Part shown: positions 24,359-32,569 of the stretch, piece by piece | Layout of the letters: the number at the start of each line of letters is the position of its first letter | Position numbering within the stretch: position 1 is the stretch's first letter | DNA from: Thermostichus sp047461615 | Lineage (GTDB): Bacteria > Cyanobacteriota > Cyanobacteriia > Thermostichales > Thermostichaceae | Length of the DNA: 64,000 bases | Assembly: GCF_047461615.1 (NCBI RefSeq) | Contig: NZ_JANSHI010000005.1 | Location: 67,072-131,071, forward strand | Direction of reading: 5' to 3' | Notes under the pieces: model-generated | Told to the model about the DNA's origin: nothing | What the model saw: the letters and a program-made list of their open reading frames with translations, nothing else | Databases searched by the model: none | Translations under genes and position numbers: made by a program

Positions 24359-24383
24359 AAGAAAAAGACTTTCCCAGCCAATG

Positions 24384-25136
24384 TCAAACCAGCGCCGGCA
24401 CCCGCGCGCCAGCCAGAGCCTCCTTGAGCGCCCGCACCTGGGCCACCATGGCCACCTCGTCCTGCAGGCGGCTGACAGCTTTGCCCACCCCCACCGCCGA
24501 GGCCCCAGCAGCGATGGCTAGGGGCACCGTTACCGTCGAGAGGCCGGAGGCGCAGATGACCGGCACGGAAACTACTCGGCTAATCTCATAGGTGGCAGCT
24601 AGGGTGGGGGCAGCCTTCTCAATGAGGCCCAGGGATCCGCTATGGCGCGGCTCAGCGCTGGTGCTGCCCTCGGTTTGGATGAAGTCAGCCCCCAGGTCTT
24701 CCAGTTTCTCCGCCAGCTCCGCCTGCTGATCCAAAGGCAGCGTGTGGGGAACGGTTACCGATAGGAGGGTGCGCGGCAGCAGGGAGCGGGTTTGGCGAGT
24801 GAGCTCCAAAACCTCTTCTGCGGAGAAGACGCGGCCTGAGGGGTAAAAGCTGTCGTAGTTGCCAATTTCGGCCATGTCAGCCCCTGCTTGCACCGCAACA
24901 GCCAACTGCTGCGGATTCACTGCCGACACGCAGATGGGCAGATCTACTTGAGCCCGCACCGCCTGCACCAACTCGGGACTGGCAGCAATATCTACCCAGG
25001 TGGCCCCTCCCTGCTGGGCAGCACGGGCAATTTTCAGCACGGACTCCAGGTCAAAGTTCTGCAGGCCGCTGATGATCTTGAGGGCACGGCGCTGGGCAAG
25101 AGCGTCAAAAAGAGCAGCTTGAGAGGCAGGTGTCAT
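24384..25136 (-). CDS. DUF561 (Ycf23-type) TIM-barrel protein
   Basis: This 250-residue protein is conserved in cyanobacteria and some algal plastids (as Ycf23). It reads as a TIM barrel: ALKIISGLQNFDLESVLKIARAA, GATWVDIAASPELV, ICVSAVNP, ADMAEIGNYDSFYPSG, and VPVICASGLSTVTVPLAIAAGASAVGVG as a phosphate-binding-type loop. No enzymatic role is established. It is cytosolic or stroma-like, and single copy here. It is divergent from the agmatinase gene with about 145 bases between starts. Confidence 0.88.
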   Translation of the reverse strand: MTPASQAALFDALAQRRALKIISGLQNFDLESVLKIARAAQQGGATWVDIAASPELVQAVRAQVDLPICVSAVNPQQLAVAVQAGADMAEIGNYDSFYPSGRVFSAEEVLELTRQTRSLLPRTLLSVTVPHTLPLDQQAELAEKLEDLGADFIQTEGSTSAEPRHSGSLGLIEKAAPTLAATYEISRVVSVPVICASGLSTVTVPLAIAAGASAVGVGKAVSRLQDEVAMVAQVRALKEALAGARVPALV

Positions 25137-25281
25137 AGAAGCGTCAGGTCAGTTTGTCCAAAGAGACAGAATGGAGAGAGAGCCAAGGAGCCGCTGTCTA
25201 GCCACTAGTGTAGGGGTTTTGTCTTCATCCCACAAGGGATCTTCGTTCAATACAATAGGAATCCCTTCCTGTACCTTTGCT

Positions 25282-26187
25282 ATGTATCGCTCCCCCCTGC
25301 CTTTTCTGGGCCTGCCCGAGTCGGATCCAGAGGTAGCCCACGCCATTCTCTTGCCTGTCCCCTACGAGGCCACCACCTCCTACGGAAAAGGCACCGCCAA
25401 GGGCCCCCAAGCGCTCCTAGAGGCTTCGGCCTACGTGGAGATCTACGACGAGCTGAGGGACTGCCAGCCGGCCCTCCGCCCCGACTGTCGCGAAGAGATC
25501 TCCCGCTACTGGACGGCGCCGCCGGTAGAGTTCGAGGGGCTGGATACCCACGAGCTGGCCATGGCCGAAATTCAGCGCCGCGCTGCCGAGTGGGTTAGGC
25601 CGGGGCGGTTTTTGCTCTCCATTGGCGGCGAGCACTCCATCACTGGCCCCTTGATTGCTGCCCACTTGGTGCATTACCCCGAGCTGCACGTGCTGCAGAT
25701 CGACGCCCACTGCGACCTTAGAGATAGCTACGAGGGATCCCGCTACTCCCACGCCTCGGCCATGGCTCGGGTAGTCGAGCAAGTGGGCAGCCGCCTTACC
25801 CAGGTGGGGATCCGTTCTATCTGCGCCGAAGACCGCCAGGCCATCCGCAAGTACCGCCTGCACACCTTCTTTGCCCACAGCCTGCACAGCAAGCCAGCTC
25901 AGGAGTGGATCCCAGAGGTGATTGCCACGCTGGGAGCCCAGGTTTACCTGACGGTGGATGTAGACGGCCTCGATCCCGCGGTCGTGCCGGCCACCGGCAC
26001 CCCTGAGCCCGGTGGGCTGAGCTGGTGGGAAACCGTGGAGCTGATCCGAGCGCTGGGGCAGCAGCGGCAGATTGTTGGCGCCGACGTGGTGGAGCTGGCC
26101 GTTACCGGGGAGCGAGAAACCGATCGCCGCAGCGCTTTTACCGTCGCCAAGCTGGCCTATCAGATCCTAGCCGCCGCTTTGGGTTAA
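25282..26187 (+). CDS. speB: Agmatinase/ureohydrolase family protein
   Basis: The protein has the binuclear manganese site of ureohydrolases: His in SIGGEHSITGP, the DAHCDLRD block, a further His in SRYSHASAMARV, and VDVDGLDPAVVPATGTPEPGG. Agmatinase converts agmatine to putrescine and urea. Some cyanobacterial ureohydrolases instead use guanidine or other guanidino compounds, so the substrate is likely but not certain. ATG 25282 starts the conserved MYRSPLPFLGLPESD; the longer frame from 25171 overlaps promoter-like sequence. Length 301 residues is typical. yggS follows 41 bases downstream. Confidence 0.88.
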   Translation: MYRSPLPFLGLPESDPEVAHAILLPVPYEATTSYGKGTAKGPQALLEASAYVEIYDELRDCQPALRPDCREEISRYWTAPPVEFEGLDTHELAMAEIQRRAAEWVRPGRFLLSIGGEHSITGPLIAAHLVHYPELHVLQIDAHCDLRDSYEGSRYSHASAMARVVEQVGSRLTQVGIRSICAEDRQAIRKYRLHTFFAHSLHSKPAQEWIPEVIATLGAQVYLTVDVDGLDPAVVPATGTPEPGGLSWWETVELIRALGQQRQIVGADVVELAVTGERETDRRSAFTVAKLAYQILAAALG

Positions 26188-26228
26188 GCTCCCCTAAAGA
26201 CTGGACTCTCGGTGTTGCCAGCTTCCTA

Positions 26229-26948
26229 ATGCCCCCAGCCATGTCCTCGCCTTCTTTGCCGCCGCCCCTAGTTGACGAGGAGCTCATCCACAGCCGCATT
26301 CAGGCTGTCCGAGCCCAGATCCCAGAGCAGGTGGAGATCATGGCGGTGAGCAAGGGCTACAGCGTCAACCACATCCGCGCCGCCTATCGAGCTGGAATCC
26401 GCCACTTTGGGGAGAGTCGGGTGCAAGAGGCAGCCGTCAAACAGGCGCAGCTGCAGGATTTGACCGACATTGTCTGGCACCTGATTGGACACCTCCAGAC
26501 CAATAAAGTAAAGCCAGCCCTCAAGCAATTTGCCTGGATTGACAGCGTCGACAGCCTGCGCCTGGCCAAGCTGATTGACCAAAAAGCGGGGGAGCTCCAC
26601 CTCACCCCCAAGCTTTGCCTGCAAGTGAAATTGGCACCGGATCCCAACAAATTCGGCTGGCTTGTCCCCGACCTGCTGCAGAGCCTGCCTCAGCTCAATC
26701 AGCTGCTGCAGGTGGAAATTGTGGGCCTGATGACCATTCTGCCGCTCGGCCTTAGCTCAGAGGCCGCCTTGGAACTGTTTCGTAAACTCGCTGAGCTTGC
26801 TGAGTCCATTCGGCAAAGCGGCTACGAGCGCCTGCAGCTACGCACCCTCTCCATGGGGATGTCCGACGACTACCTGCTGGCAGTGGCGGCAGGCTCCAAC
26901 TTGATTCGGCTGGGACGCGCTCTGTTTGCCAATGCCGAGCGTCGGTAG
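26229..26948 (+). CDS. YggS/PipY-family PLP homeostasis protein
   Basis: This 239-residue protein is a single alanine-racemase-like barrel that binds pyridoxal phosphate and regulates PLP balance rather than catalysing a known reaction. PLP Lys is in IMAVSKGYSVNHI. Other landmarks are HFGESRVQEA, IVWHLIGHLQTNKVK, IDSVDSLRLA and LRTLSMGMSDDYLLAV, all standard. In many cyanobacteria this gene (pipY) follows pipX; pipX is absent here and agmatinase lies upstream. Downstream are sepF and proC, an order seen in other bacteria. Start may be ATG 26229 or 26241. Confidence 0.92.
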   Translation: MPPAMSSPSLPPPLVDEELIHSRIQAVRAQIPEQVEIMAVSKGYSVNHIRAAYRAGIRHFGESRVQEAAVKQAQLQDLTDIVWHLIGHLQTNKVKPALKQFAWIDSVDSLRLAKLIDQKAGELHLTPKLCLQVKLAPDPNKFGWLVPDLLQSLPQLNQLLQVEIVGLMTILPLGLSSEAALELFRKLAELAESIRQSGYERLQLRTLSMGMSDDYLLAVAAGSNLIRLGRALFANAERR

Positions 26949-26999
26949 ATGCAAACTTTATGAAGCCCTTGAGTTGTGATTAAATTTTTCTGAAGCTGT

Positions 27000-27038
27000 C
27001 CCCCTCCAGGATTGCTCTGCAGGGCTCTTTAGAGGGGG
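27000..27038 (+). other. Possible long stem-loop in the yggS-sepF gap
   Basis: CCCCCTC (27000-27006) can pair with GAGGGGG (27032-27038) around a 25-base loop that itself holds short complementary stretches. There is no T-run, so it is not a standard terminator. It could shape the sepF leader or mark yggS mRNA ends. Nothing else is seen in the 256-base gap. Confidence 0.35.
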
Positions 27039-27204
27039 AGACCTGCGTTACTTGGCTGGCGTTGGCAGCTTCTTGCCCAAAGGCCTCCTTAGTCTCTTGA
27101 AAGAGAATATGAAGGACGTTTCCTAGCTTGGGCCTCTGCCCAAGATCACGGGTCTAAACGCCGAGCTTGCTGTAGATGTAGGGTAGGTAGTGAGGATGCA
27201 AGGG

Positions 27205-27870
27205 ATGAATGTCAGTGGAATCTGGAGCAGGGTAAAGGACTTTGTGGGCTTAAATGATCCCGCGGATAACCTGGAGGAGTACTCTGAATCGGAGATGGAT
27301 GGGCAGGACGACTACCAACTTCTCTACGAAAGACACCGTTCTGCATCGGCCACCTCTAGTGAGGAGGAGGTAGAGCACCCCTGGCGGGGACGGCGGCAGC
27401 GCTCAGTAGAAGCTGGCGAAGGGCCTGTCCATCGGGAAGAGTCGCGTGGCCATCGGCGCAGTCAGCCTCCTCGGGAGCGCTCAGGAGGGAGTGGTATGGG
27501 GAGCAAGGTGATTGGATTGCCTGGCGTCAGCCAGCCGACCAATGAAGTAGTGGTGCTGGAGCCGCGCAGCTTTGATGAAATGGCCCAGGTTATCCAATAC
27601 CTGCGCGAGCGCAAAACGGTGATCATGAACCTAAGCCTGATGGATCCCGCCGAGGCGCAGCGTTCGGTGGACTTTGTTGCCGGCGGCACCTACGCCATTG
27701 ACGGCCATCAGGAGCGTATTGGGGAGAATATTTTTTTATTCACCCCCAGCACCGTCACCATCTCCACCCCCAGTAGCCAAGTTATGCAGCCGCTGCAGCG
27801 CCCTTTGCAAAGCCCTACCCCTCTCTGGCCCAGCGGCTATGAGCACCTGCAGGCGGTAGGCCAGCACTAG
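27205..27870 (+). CDS. sepF: Cell division protein SepF (Cdv2)
   Basis: SepF bundles FtsZ and anchors it to the membrane through an N-terminal amphipathic helix. Here that helix is SGIWSRVKDFVGLNDPADN. A long acidic and then Arg-rich linker (about residues 20-95) is likely disordered. The globular SepF domain follows: NEVVVLEPRSFDEMAQVIQY, KTVIMNLSLMDPAEAQRSVDFVAGG and IGENIFLFTPSTV. ATG 27205 is preferred, with GAGG nine bases upstream; GTG 27190 or ATG 27196 are alternatives. proC follows six bases downstream, forming a clear two-gene unit. Confidence 0.92.
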   Translation: MNVSGIWSRVKDFVGLNDPADNLEEYSESEMDGQDDYQLLYERHRSASATSSEEEVEHPWRGRRQRSVEAGEGPVHREESRGHRRSQPPRERSGGSGMGSKVIGLPGVSQPTNEVVVLEPRSFDEMAQVIQYLRERKTVIMNLSLMDPAEAQRSVDFVAGGTYAIDGHQERIGENIFLFTPSTVTISTPSSQVMQPLQRPLQSPTPLWPSGYEHLQAVGQH

Positions 27871-27875
27871 CTGCG

Positions 27876-28679
27876 ATGGAGCAACTGCTGCTGAGTGTCA
27901 TTGGGGGCGGAGCTATGGGATCTGCCCTGCTGCGCCGCTGGGTGGCGGCAGGGGTTTATTCTCCAAAGCAGATGGCGCTGCGGGAGGTCGATAAGGACAG
28001 GGCCACCGCTCTCCAGCAAGAGCTTGGCATTCGTCTATTGGCCGATCCCTCGGAGGCGGGGGAGGCCGAGATTTTATTTTTGGCCGTCAAGCCCCAGGTC
28101 TTTCCGCAGGTAGTGGCAGAGATAGGGCAGCCGGCGGCCACAGAGTTGGTCATTTCTATTATGGCCGGGATCCCTTTGCAGCAGTTGCAGCAGGCTTTTC
28201 CCCGGCAAAAGGTGGTGCGCACCATGCCCAACACACCGGCACTGGTGGGGGCAGGGATCACGGCTATCTGCTACGGGCCAGGGGTGACGCCTCAGCAAAG
28301 GGATCTGGTGGAAAGGTTGTTTCGGGCTGTAGGCCAGGTGGTGACGGTGCCGGAGAGCCAGATGGATGCGGTAACCGCCCTGTCAGGATCGGGGCCAGGG
28401 TATTTGGCAGTGATCCTGGAAGCGCTCATCGACGGCGGCGTAGGGGTGGGCCTACCGCGCCCCATCGCCACCCAACTGGCGGTGCAGACCCTGGCAGGCA
28501 CTGCTGCCCTCCTGCAGCAGGAGCAGCTGCACCCCGCCCTGCTCAAAGACCAGGTCACTAGCCCCGGCGGCACCACCATTGCCGGCCTCCAAGTCCTGGA
28601 ACAGGCAGGGGTGCGAGGGGCCCTAATGCAGGCGGTGCGGGCGGCCTACGAGCGCTCCCGTCAGCTCCAGGGATCCTAG
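27876..28679 (+). CDS. proC: Pyrroline-5-carboxylate reductase
   Basis: ProC reduces pyrroline-5-carboxylate to proline with NAD(P)H. Motifs: VIGGGAMGSALLRRWV (nucleotide fold), LAVKPQVFPQV, TMPNTPALVGAGITAI, ALSGSGPGYLAVILEALIDGGV and the C-terminal signature KDQVTSPGGTTIAGLQVLE. Length 267 residues is normal. It lies directly after sepF. Its 3' end runs 57 bases into the convergent NAD(P)H dehydrogenase gene, so the two genes share coding sequence on opposite strands. Confidence 0.96.
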   Translation: MEQLLLSVIGGGAMGSALLRRWVAAGVYSPKQMALREVDKDRATALQQELGIRLLADPSEAGEAEILFLAVKPQVFPQVVAEIGQPAATELVISIMAGIPLQQLQQAFPRQKVVRTMPNTPALVGAGITAICYGPGVTPQQRDLVERLFRAVGQVVTVPESQMDAVTALSGSGPGYLAVILEALIDGGVGVGLPRPIATQLAVQTLAGTAALLQQEQLHPALLKDQVTSPGGTTIAGLQVLEQAGVRGALMQAVRAAYERSRQLQGS

Positions 28680-29879
28680 CGCCTGCCACAGCGGGCGGGT
28701 CATCCAGCTCCACCCCACCCTGAGCTGGTGCTCTAGAGTGGGCAGGCGGAAGAGGTAGGCAACTCGCCGCGCTAGGTAGCCCAGGGGGCCGGTTAGGGTA
28801 AGGCCGCCCAAGGCCGAGACTACTGCCGTATCCGCCCCTAGGCTGAGCATCTCCCCCAGCGAAAAGTAGCGAAACGGCAACAGCGGCCGCTCCTGGGTGA
28901 GCAGAGCCCACAGGTTCCAAGCGCAGTAGCCCGCTTCTTGGAAAGCTGCCTGTGCAGTTGCAGGTACGGGCTGTCCTGTGGCATCCACCACCGCTGCTCC
29001 GTCGCCCAGGGCAAATACTTCGGGAAAGGTGGGCGTTTGGAGAGTGGGCAGAACCTGCAGGCGGCCCCGCTCGTTTTTGGGCAAATCCAAGTTAGCAATG
29101 GCCGCCGCTGGTTGGGTGCCGACTGTCCAAAGCACAGCATCGACCAAGTCAACAGCCATCTCCTGAGTTGCCAGGCGCTGCCGCTGCAGACGAAAGGGAG
29201 GAGCGCCGTTTTCTCCCGTAGCCTCGATCCCAAGTACCTTGGTCTGCAGCTCCACCTGCACCCGCCGTTGGGCCAGCGCCGCCTGGGCTGCCTCCCGGCT
29301 TGAGGGAGCAAAACCCGGCAAAATCTGGGATCCCACCTCAATAAGACGGACCTGGCCGCGCGATCCCAGCCGGTCAGCCAATTTGCAGGCTAGCTCTACG
29401 CCGCTGGCCCCCGCCCCCACAATAGCTAGGTAAATGGCCTGAGCCGGATCCCGCGCTTCTAGGGTCTGCAAGTAGGCCCGCAGCCGTTGGGCATCGGCTA
29501 GGGTGCGGAAGGGAAAGGCAAACTCCGCTGCTCCCGGCACGCCCTGCAGGGGAGTTTCCCCTCCCAGCGCCAGCACCAGGGCGTCGTACTCCAAGGTCTG
29601 CCCCTCTGCCAGGAAGACGCAGTGGTCTTGGAGGTCAACCGACTGCACCGCGCCGCGGCGAAACGCTACCCCTTCCGGCAGCAGATCCTGGAAACGGGGG
29701 GCCACCTCCCACTCTTCCATCTCGCCGGTGAGCAGCTCGTAGAGCAAAGGAGCAAAAACAAAGCGCTCCTGACGATCCACCAGGGTAATCTGCGGCGGCT
29801 CCGGCCAAGGCCGGCGGATGAGCTCCAGGGCTGTATACAGCCCGCCAAAGCCGCCCCCAAGGATGCAAATGCGACGCAT
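28623..29879 (-). CDS. Type II NAD(P)H dehydrogenase (NDH-2)
   Basis: The product is a single-subunit flavoprotein that passes electrons from NAD(P)H to quinone without proton pumping. FAD loop: ICILGGGFGGLYTALEL at the N-terminus. NAD(P) loop: AIVGAGASGVELACKLA near residue 160. FAD-contact motif FALGDGAAVVD near 290. The C-terminal amphipathic part (LARRVAYLFRLPTLEHQLRVG) probably attaches it to the membrane. Cyanobacteria usually have several (ndbA, ndbB, ndbC); which one this is cannot be settled by eye. The gene ends 57 bases inside the convergent proC. Confidence 0.88.
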   Translation of the reverse strand: MRRICILGGGFGGLYTALELIRRPWPEPPQITLVDRQERFVFAPLLYELLTGEMEEWEVAPRFQDLLPEGVAFRRGAVQSVDLQDHCVFLAEGQTLEYDALVLALGGETPLQGVPGAAEFAFPFRTLADAQRLRAYLQTLEARDPAQAIYLAIVGAGASGVELACKLADRLGSRGQVRLIEVGSQILPGFAPSSREAAQAALAQRRVQVELQTKVLGIEATGENGAPPFRLQRQRLATQEMAVDLVDAVLWTVGTQPAAAIANLDLPKNERGRLQVLPTLQTPTFPEVFALGDGAAVVDATGQPVPATAQAAFQEAGYCAWNLWALLTQERPLLPFRYFSLGEMLSLGADTAVVSALGGLTLTGPLGYLARRVAYLFRLPTLEHQLRVGWSWMTRPLWQALGSLELTGALVGRPHRLH

Positions 29880-29931
29880 GCTTCGAGGGTTGAAGGTAAC
29901 ATCAGCTTAACAAACCGACCGGGATCCAGCC

Positions 29932-31215
29932 TCAGGGCTCTGCGTTGTGTAGGGGAACAGCCGCTGGCGGCGGAGAGACCGTTGCCGCATTGACTCTGCA
30001 GGGTAGGATGCTGTCCAAAAAGCTAAGGATTCCCCAAACCAGGCCGACGCTGGCCACCCAAAAGAGCCACAGCCCACCCGCCCAAGGAGGTGGCAGATCC
30101 AGAGCCACTCCCCCAATGAGCGGCCCAACGGCAAAGCCTGCTGCCCAGCAGAGGGAGTTGATCGATAGATAAACCCCCCGCAGATGCTCTGGGGCCAAAT
30201 CTGCCACCAGCGCCGAAGCTGAGGGGTTGTAGCTCGCCAAGGCCAAGGAGAGCACCGCCAAGGCCAAGGCCGCCATCCCTGTGGCCGGCATCGCTCCCAA
30301 CTGTGCTGCTGGGCCGCTGAGCCAAACCAACCCAAATCCCAGCCCCCACATCAGGGCGGATCCCTGTAAACCCTGGATGCGGGTGAGGCGGTTCAGCCGG
30401 CGGGCCACTGGTATCTGCAGCAGGGCAACGATGGCTCCGTGCAGAGCAAACAACGGGCCAATCTGCACCTCAGGGATCCCAGCTCCCTTGCGCAAGTAAA
30501 GGGGCAAGCTGCTGCTGAGTTGGGCAATGTAGGTGGTGAAGAAAATGTTGGCCAGGGCGAACACCCATAGGGGGCGATCCCGCAGGGCAACTTTCCAGCC
30601 TGCCAACAGAGGCTCTGCCGCCGGCTGAGCTGCCCGAGTCTCCTGAACGCAAAGCCAGAGTAGGGCTAGAAAGGCCAAGTACGTGAGGCCGTCGATAACA
30701 AACAGGAGGCGGTAGTTCTTCGTCAGAGCTACCAGGACGCTGCCCATGGCGGCGCCAAGGCTCAGGCCCAAGTTATCCCCCAGGCGGTTTAGGGCATAGG
30801 CTTCGTTGCGCTGCTCGCGCGTGGTTAGATCCGCTACCACTGCCTCCACCGGCGGCCAATAGAGGCCCTGCCCGAACCCTGCCGCCAGGTTGGCCAGGGC
30901 AAAGCTCCAGAAGCCATGGGAAAGGGCAAAGCCAAAGGAGCCCAGAGCGGAAATGGCCAGCGAGAGGATCAAAGTGGAGCGGCGGCCCCAAGCTCCGTCT
31001 GCCATGGATCCCCCGAGGAGGCGGCCAAACACGCCAGCAAAGGCCATCATGCCCAGACCCAAACCTACCTGAGTGGCCGTTAGCCCTACCTGATTGACGA
31101 AAAAGAGGGTGGTGTAGAACAGAGTAAAACCGGTTCCAGTTTGGGAAATCAGCCGACCGATAAAGATCAGCCAGACCTGAAAACCGAGCTGTGGCCACCA
31201 GTAAGGGATCCGCAT
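29932..31215 (-). CDS. Major facilitator superfamily transporter
   Basis: The 427-residue protein has about 12 hydrophobic segments and the MFS motif A variant GGSMADGAWGRRSTL between the second and third helices. It resembles drug or metabolite efflux carriers, but the substrate is not readable. The N-terminus (WWPQLGFQVWLIFIGRLISQTGTG) starts close to the first helix. The NDH-2 gene lies 52 bases downstream on the same strand. No regulator gene of the type that often accompanies efflux pumps is adjacent. Confidence 0.88.
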   Translation of the reverse strand: MRIPYWWPQLGFQVWLIFIGRLISQTGTGFTLFYTTLFFVNQVGLTATQVGLGLGMMAFAGVFGRLLGGSMADGAWGRRSTLILSLAISALGSFGFALSHGFWSFALANLAAGFGQGLYWPPVEAVVADLTTREQRNEAYALNRLGDNLGLSLGAAMGSVLVALTKNYRLLFVIDGLTYLAFLALLWLCVQETRAAQPAAEPLLAGWKVALRDRPLWVFALANIFFTTYIAQLSSSLPLYLRKGAGIPEVQIGPLFALHGAIVALLQIPVARRLNRLTRIQGLQGSALMWGLGFGLVWLSGPAAQLGAMPATGMAALALAVLSLALASYNPSASALVADLAPEHLRGVYLSINSLCWAAGFAVGPLIGGVALDLPPPWAGGLWLFWVASVGLVWGILSFLDSILPCRVNAATVSPPPAAVPLHNAEP

Positions 31216-31280
31216 AGGGGAGGCAACGGGAGACAGGTTACCTAGCCTAGGGGATCCCAGTCGCTGACGCCAGATCCGGT

Positions 31281-31439
31281 TCAGCAGGCAGAAAACTGAG
31301 TGGGAGCCAGCGGCTCCTCTTCCAGGGATCCGGTGGAAGCCGCAACCAACTCCCCCAAATTCAGGTATTCGCTCAGCAGCCGCGCCAGCCGGTACACCCA
31401 GTAGTCGAGCTGGGCCAAGTCATTTCCCATCGCCTTCAT
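31281..31439 (-). CDS. Small hypothetical protein (about 52 aa)
   Basis: The frame starting at ATG 31439 encodes MKAMGNDLAQLDYWVYRL and an amphipathic helix (ARLLSEYLNLGELVAAS), ending in an acidic tail. A much longer upstream extension of the same frame reads like non-coding sequence, so only this part is listed. AGGTG lies 12 bases upstream of the ATG; a GTG at 31445 would sit closer. I recognise no family. The rest of the gap from 31216 to 31691 shows no gene. Confidence 0.35.
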   Translation of the reverse strand: MKAMGNDLAQLDYWVYRLARLLSEYLNLGELVAASTGSLEEEPLAPTQFSAC

Positions 31440-31691
31440 CACCACCAAACACCTGCTTTCCCAAACTGGCTGGCAGCCCTCTCTCGACCTAAACCCCGCC
31501 GGCTGCCTTTTCTTTTGGTCGGCCCACCCATCGGCACCGAGACAGACCTTGGGGGCCAGGGCTTGGAGGGCTGGCTGCAACAAACTGTAGCAAAAATTAA
31601 ACAAGCATTGAGAACCAAGACCCGCCGGCCAGCAAGGCGGCTTGCCAACCCCTAGCATCCGTGGGCCAGCAGGAGAGGATCCAACTGGCTG

Positions 31692-31988
31692 TTACCTGAC
31701 AGCCACTGGCGACTTGGCTGCCACAGCGCGCTCTTCCTCTTCTTCCTCAGGAGGAACAGCCACAAACTCGATGTGGTTGAGCAATGTTGTCACGAAGGCA
31801 AAGAGCAGAAAAGGCAGGGAGATGACCAAGATCAACGCGATGGTGAGGAAGGCGTAGAGAGGGCTATTCATCAGAGAGAGGGCGGCGCCCAGGCCAGCAA
31901 AAATCACGATTAGCCAAACAATGATCTGGCCGTAGATATCCCCAAAGGAGAGGGTACAGATAAAGCGGTAGCGGGTGTGGGTGTTCAT
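31692..31988 (-). CDS. Conserved small membrane protein with two membrane spans
   Basis: The 98-residue protein has two hydrophobic helices, IIVWLIVIFAGLGAALSLM and LYAFLTIALILVISLPFLLF, and a very acidic C-terminal tail (PPEEEEEERAVAAKS). The N-terminal YRFICTLSFGDIYGQ and the segment FAFVTTLLNHIEF look conserved and resemble cyanobacterial hypothetical proteins I have seen, but I cannot name the family. It is probably a plasma or thylakoid membrane protein. It is divergent from ycf34 across a 220-base region. Confidence 0.75.
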   Translation of the reverse strand: MNTHTRYRFICTLSFGDIYGQIIVWLIVIFAGLGAALSLMNSPLYAFLTIALILVISLPFLLFAFVTTLLNHIEFVAVPPEEEEEERAVAAKSPVAVR

Positions 31989-32150
31989 GGCAATTCCTCG
32001 GGATAGCCTGGCTAGCTTGATCCTGACCGGGAACCAAGCCTTAGCCTCACGGGTGGATATGAGTATCTTGAGATTTTAGACGAGAGAAGGGGAGACGCCT
32101 CTCTTTCCTAAGAAATGTCTCAAGAATCGGCTGAGCAAGCCGGATCCTCC

Positions 32151-32164
32151 GTCTTCCCGAAGAC
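32151..32164. repeat. Inverted repeat GTCTTC-CC-GAAGAC upstream of ycf34
   Basis: A perfect 6-2-6 palindrome 48 bases before the ycf34 start, in the region divergent from the two-span membrane protein. It could be an operator or a leader hairpin. No regulator is assigned. Confidence 0.35.
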
Positions 32165-32211
32165 AGGATGCTATCGTCGAGATCGCAGACTCTTTCTGGT
32201 AGGCAGCAGCC

Positions 32212-32454
32212 ATGTGTATTTGTATTCACTGCTACTACGTGGATCGCTGCACCACCTATCACGCCGTGGAAGCGCAGCACCAACAGCCCCACCTCACCCT
32301 GACGCCAGATTTTGAGCCGCAAGGGCCCCAGATCAACGTCAACATCCGCAACGGCGGCACTGAGATGGAGTGGGATGTGGTGGCCTGCCAGAGCTTTCGT
32401 GAGGAGCGGAACAAGTGGGCAAGGCTCCGCCCCCACGAGGTCGTTCCCACTTAA
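32212..32454 (+). CDS. ycf34: Ycf34 iron-sulphur protein
   Basis: The 80-residue protein has the Ycf34 start MCICIHCYYVDRCTTYHAVE, with the CxCxxC plus later Cys pattern that binds an iron-sulphur cluster in the Synechocystis homologue. It continues with HLTLTPDFEPQGPQINVNI and the Trp-containing EMEWDVVACQSFREE. In cyanobacteria and red-lineage plastids Ycf34 is linked to photosynthetic electron transfer. All expected cysteines are present. It lies upstream of hemF on the same strand with a 115-base gap. Confidence 0.93.
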   Translation: MCICIHCYYVDRCTTYHAVEAQHQQPHLTLTPDFEPQGPQINVNIRNGGTEMEWDVVACQSFREERNKWARLRPHEVVPT

Positions 32455-32569
32455 AATCTAGAGATGGCCTAGATGCCAAAAGGGTTCTCCGCGCCTGGGG
32501 GCTTGAGACTTAGGTCTGCTGCAGGCAAAAGCCTTAGTTCGTTTATTTCGAGAGATTGGGAAGACCACG

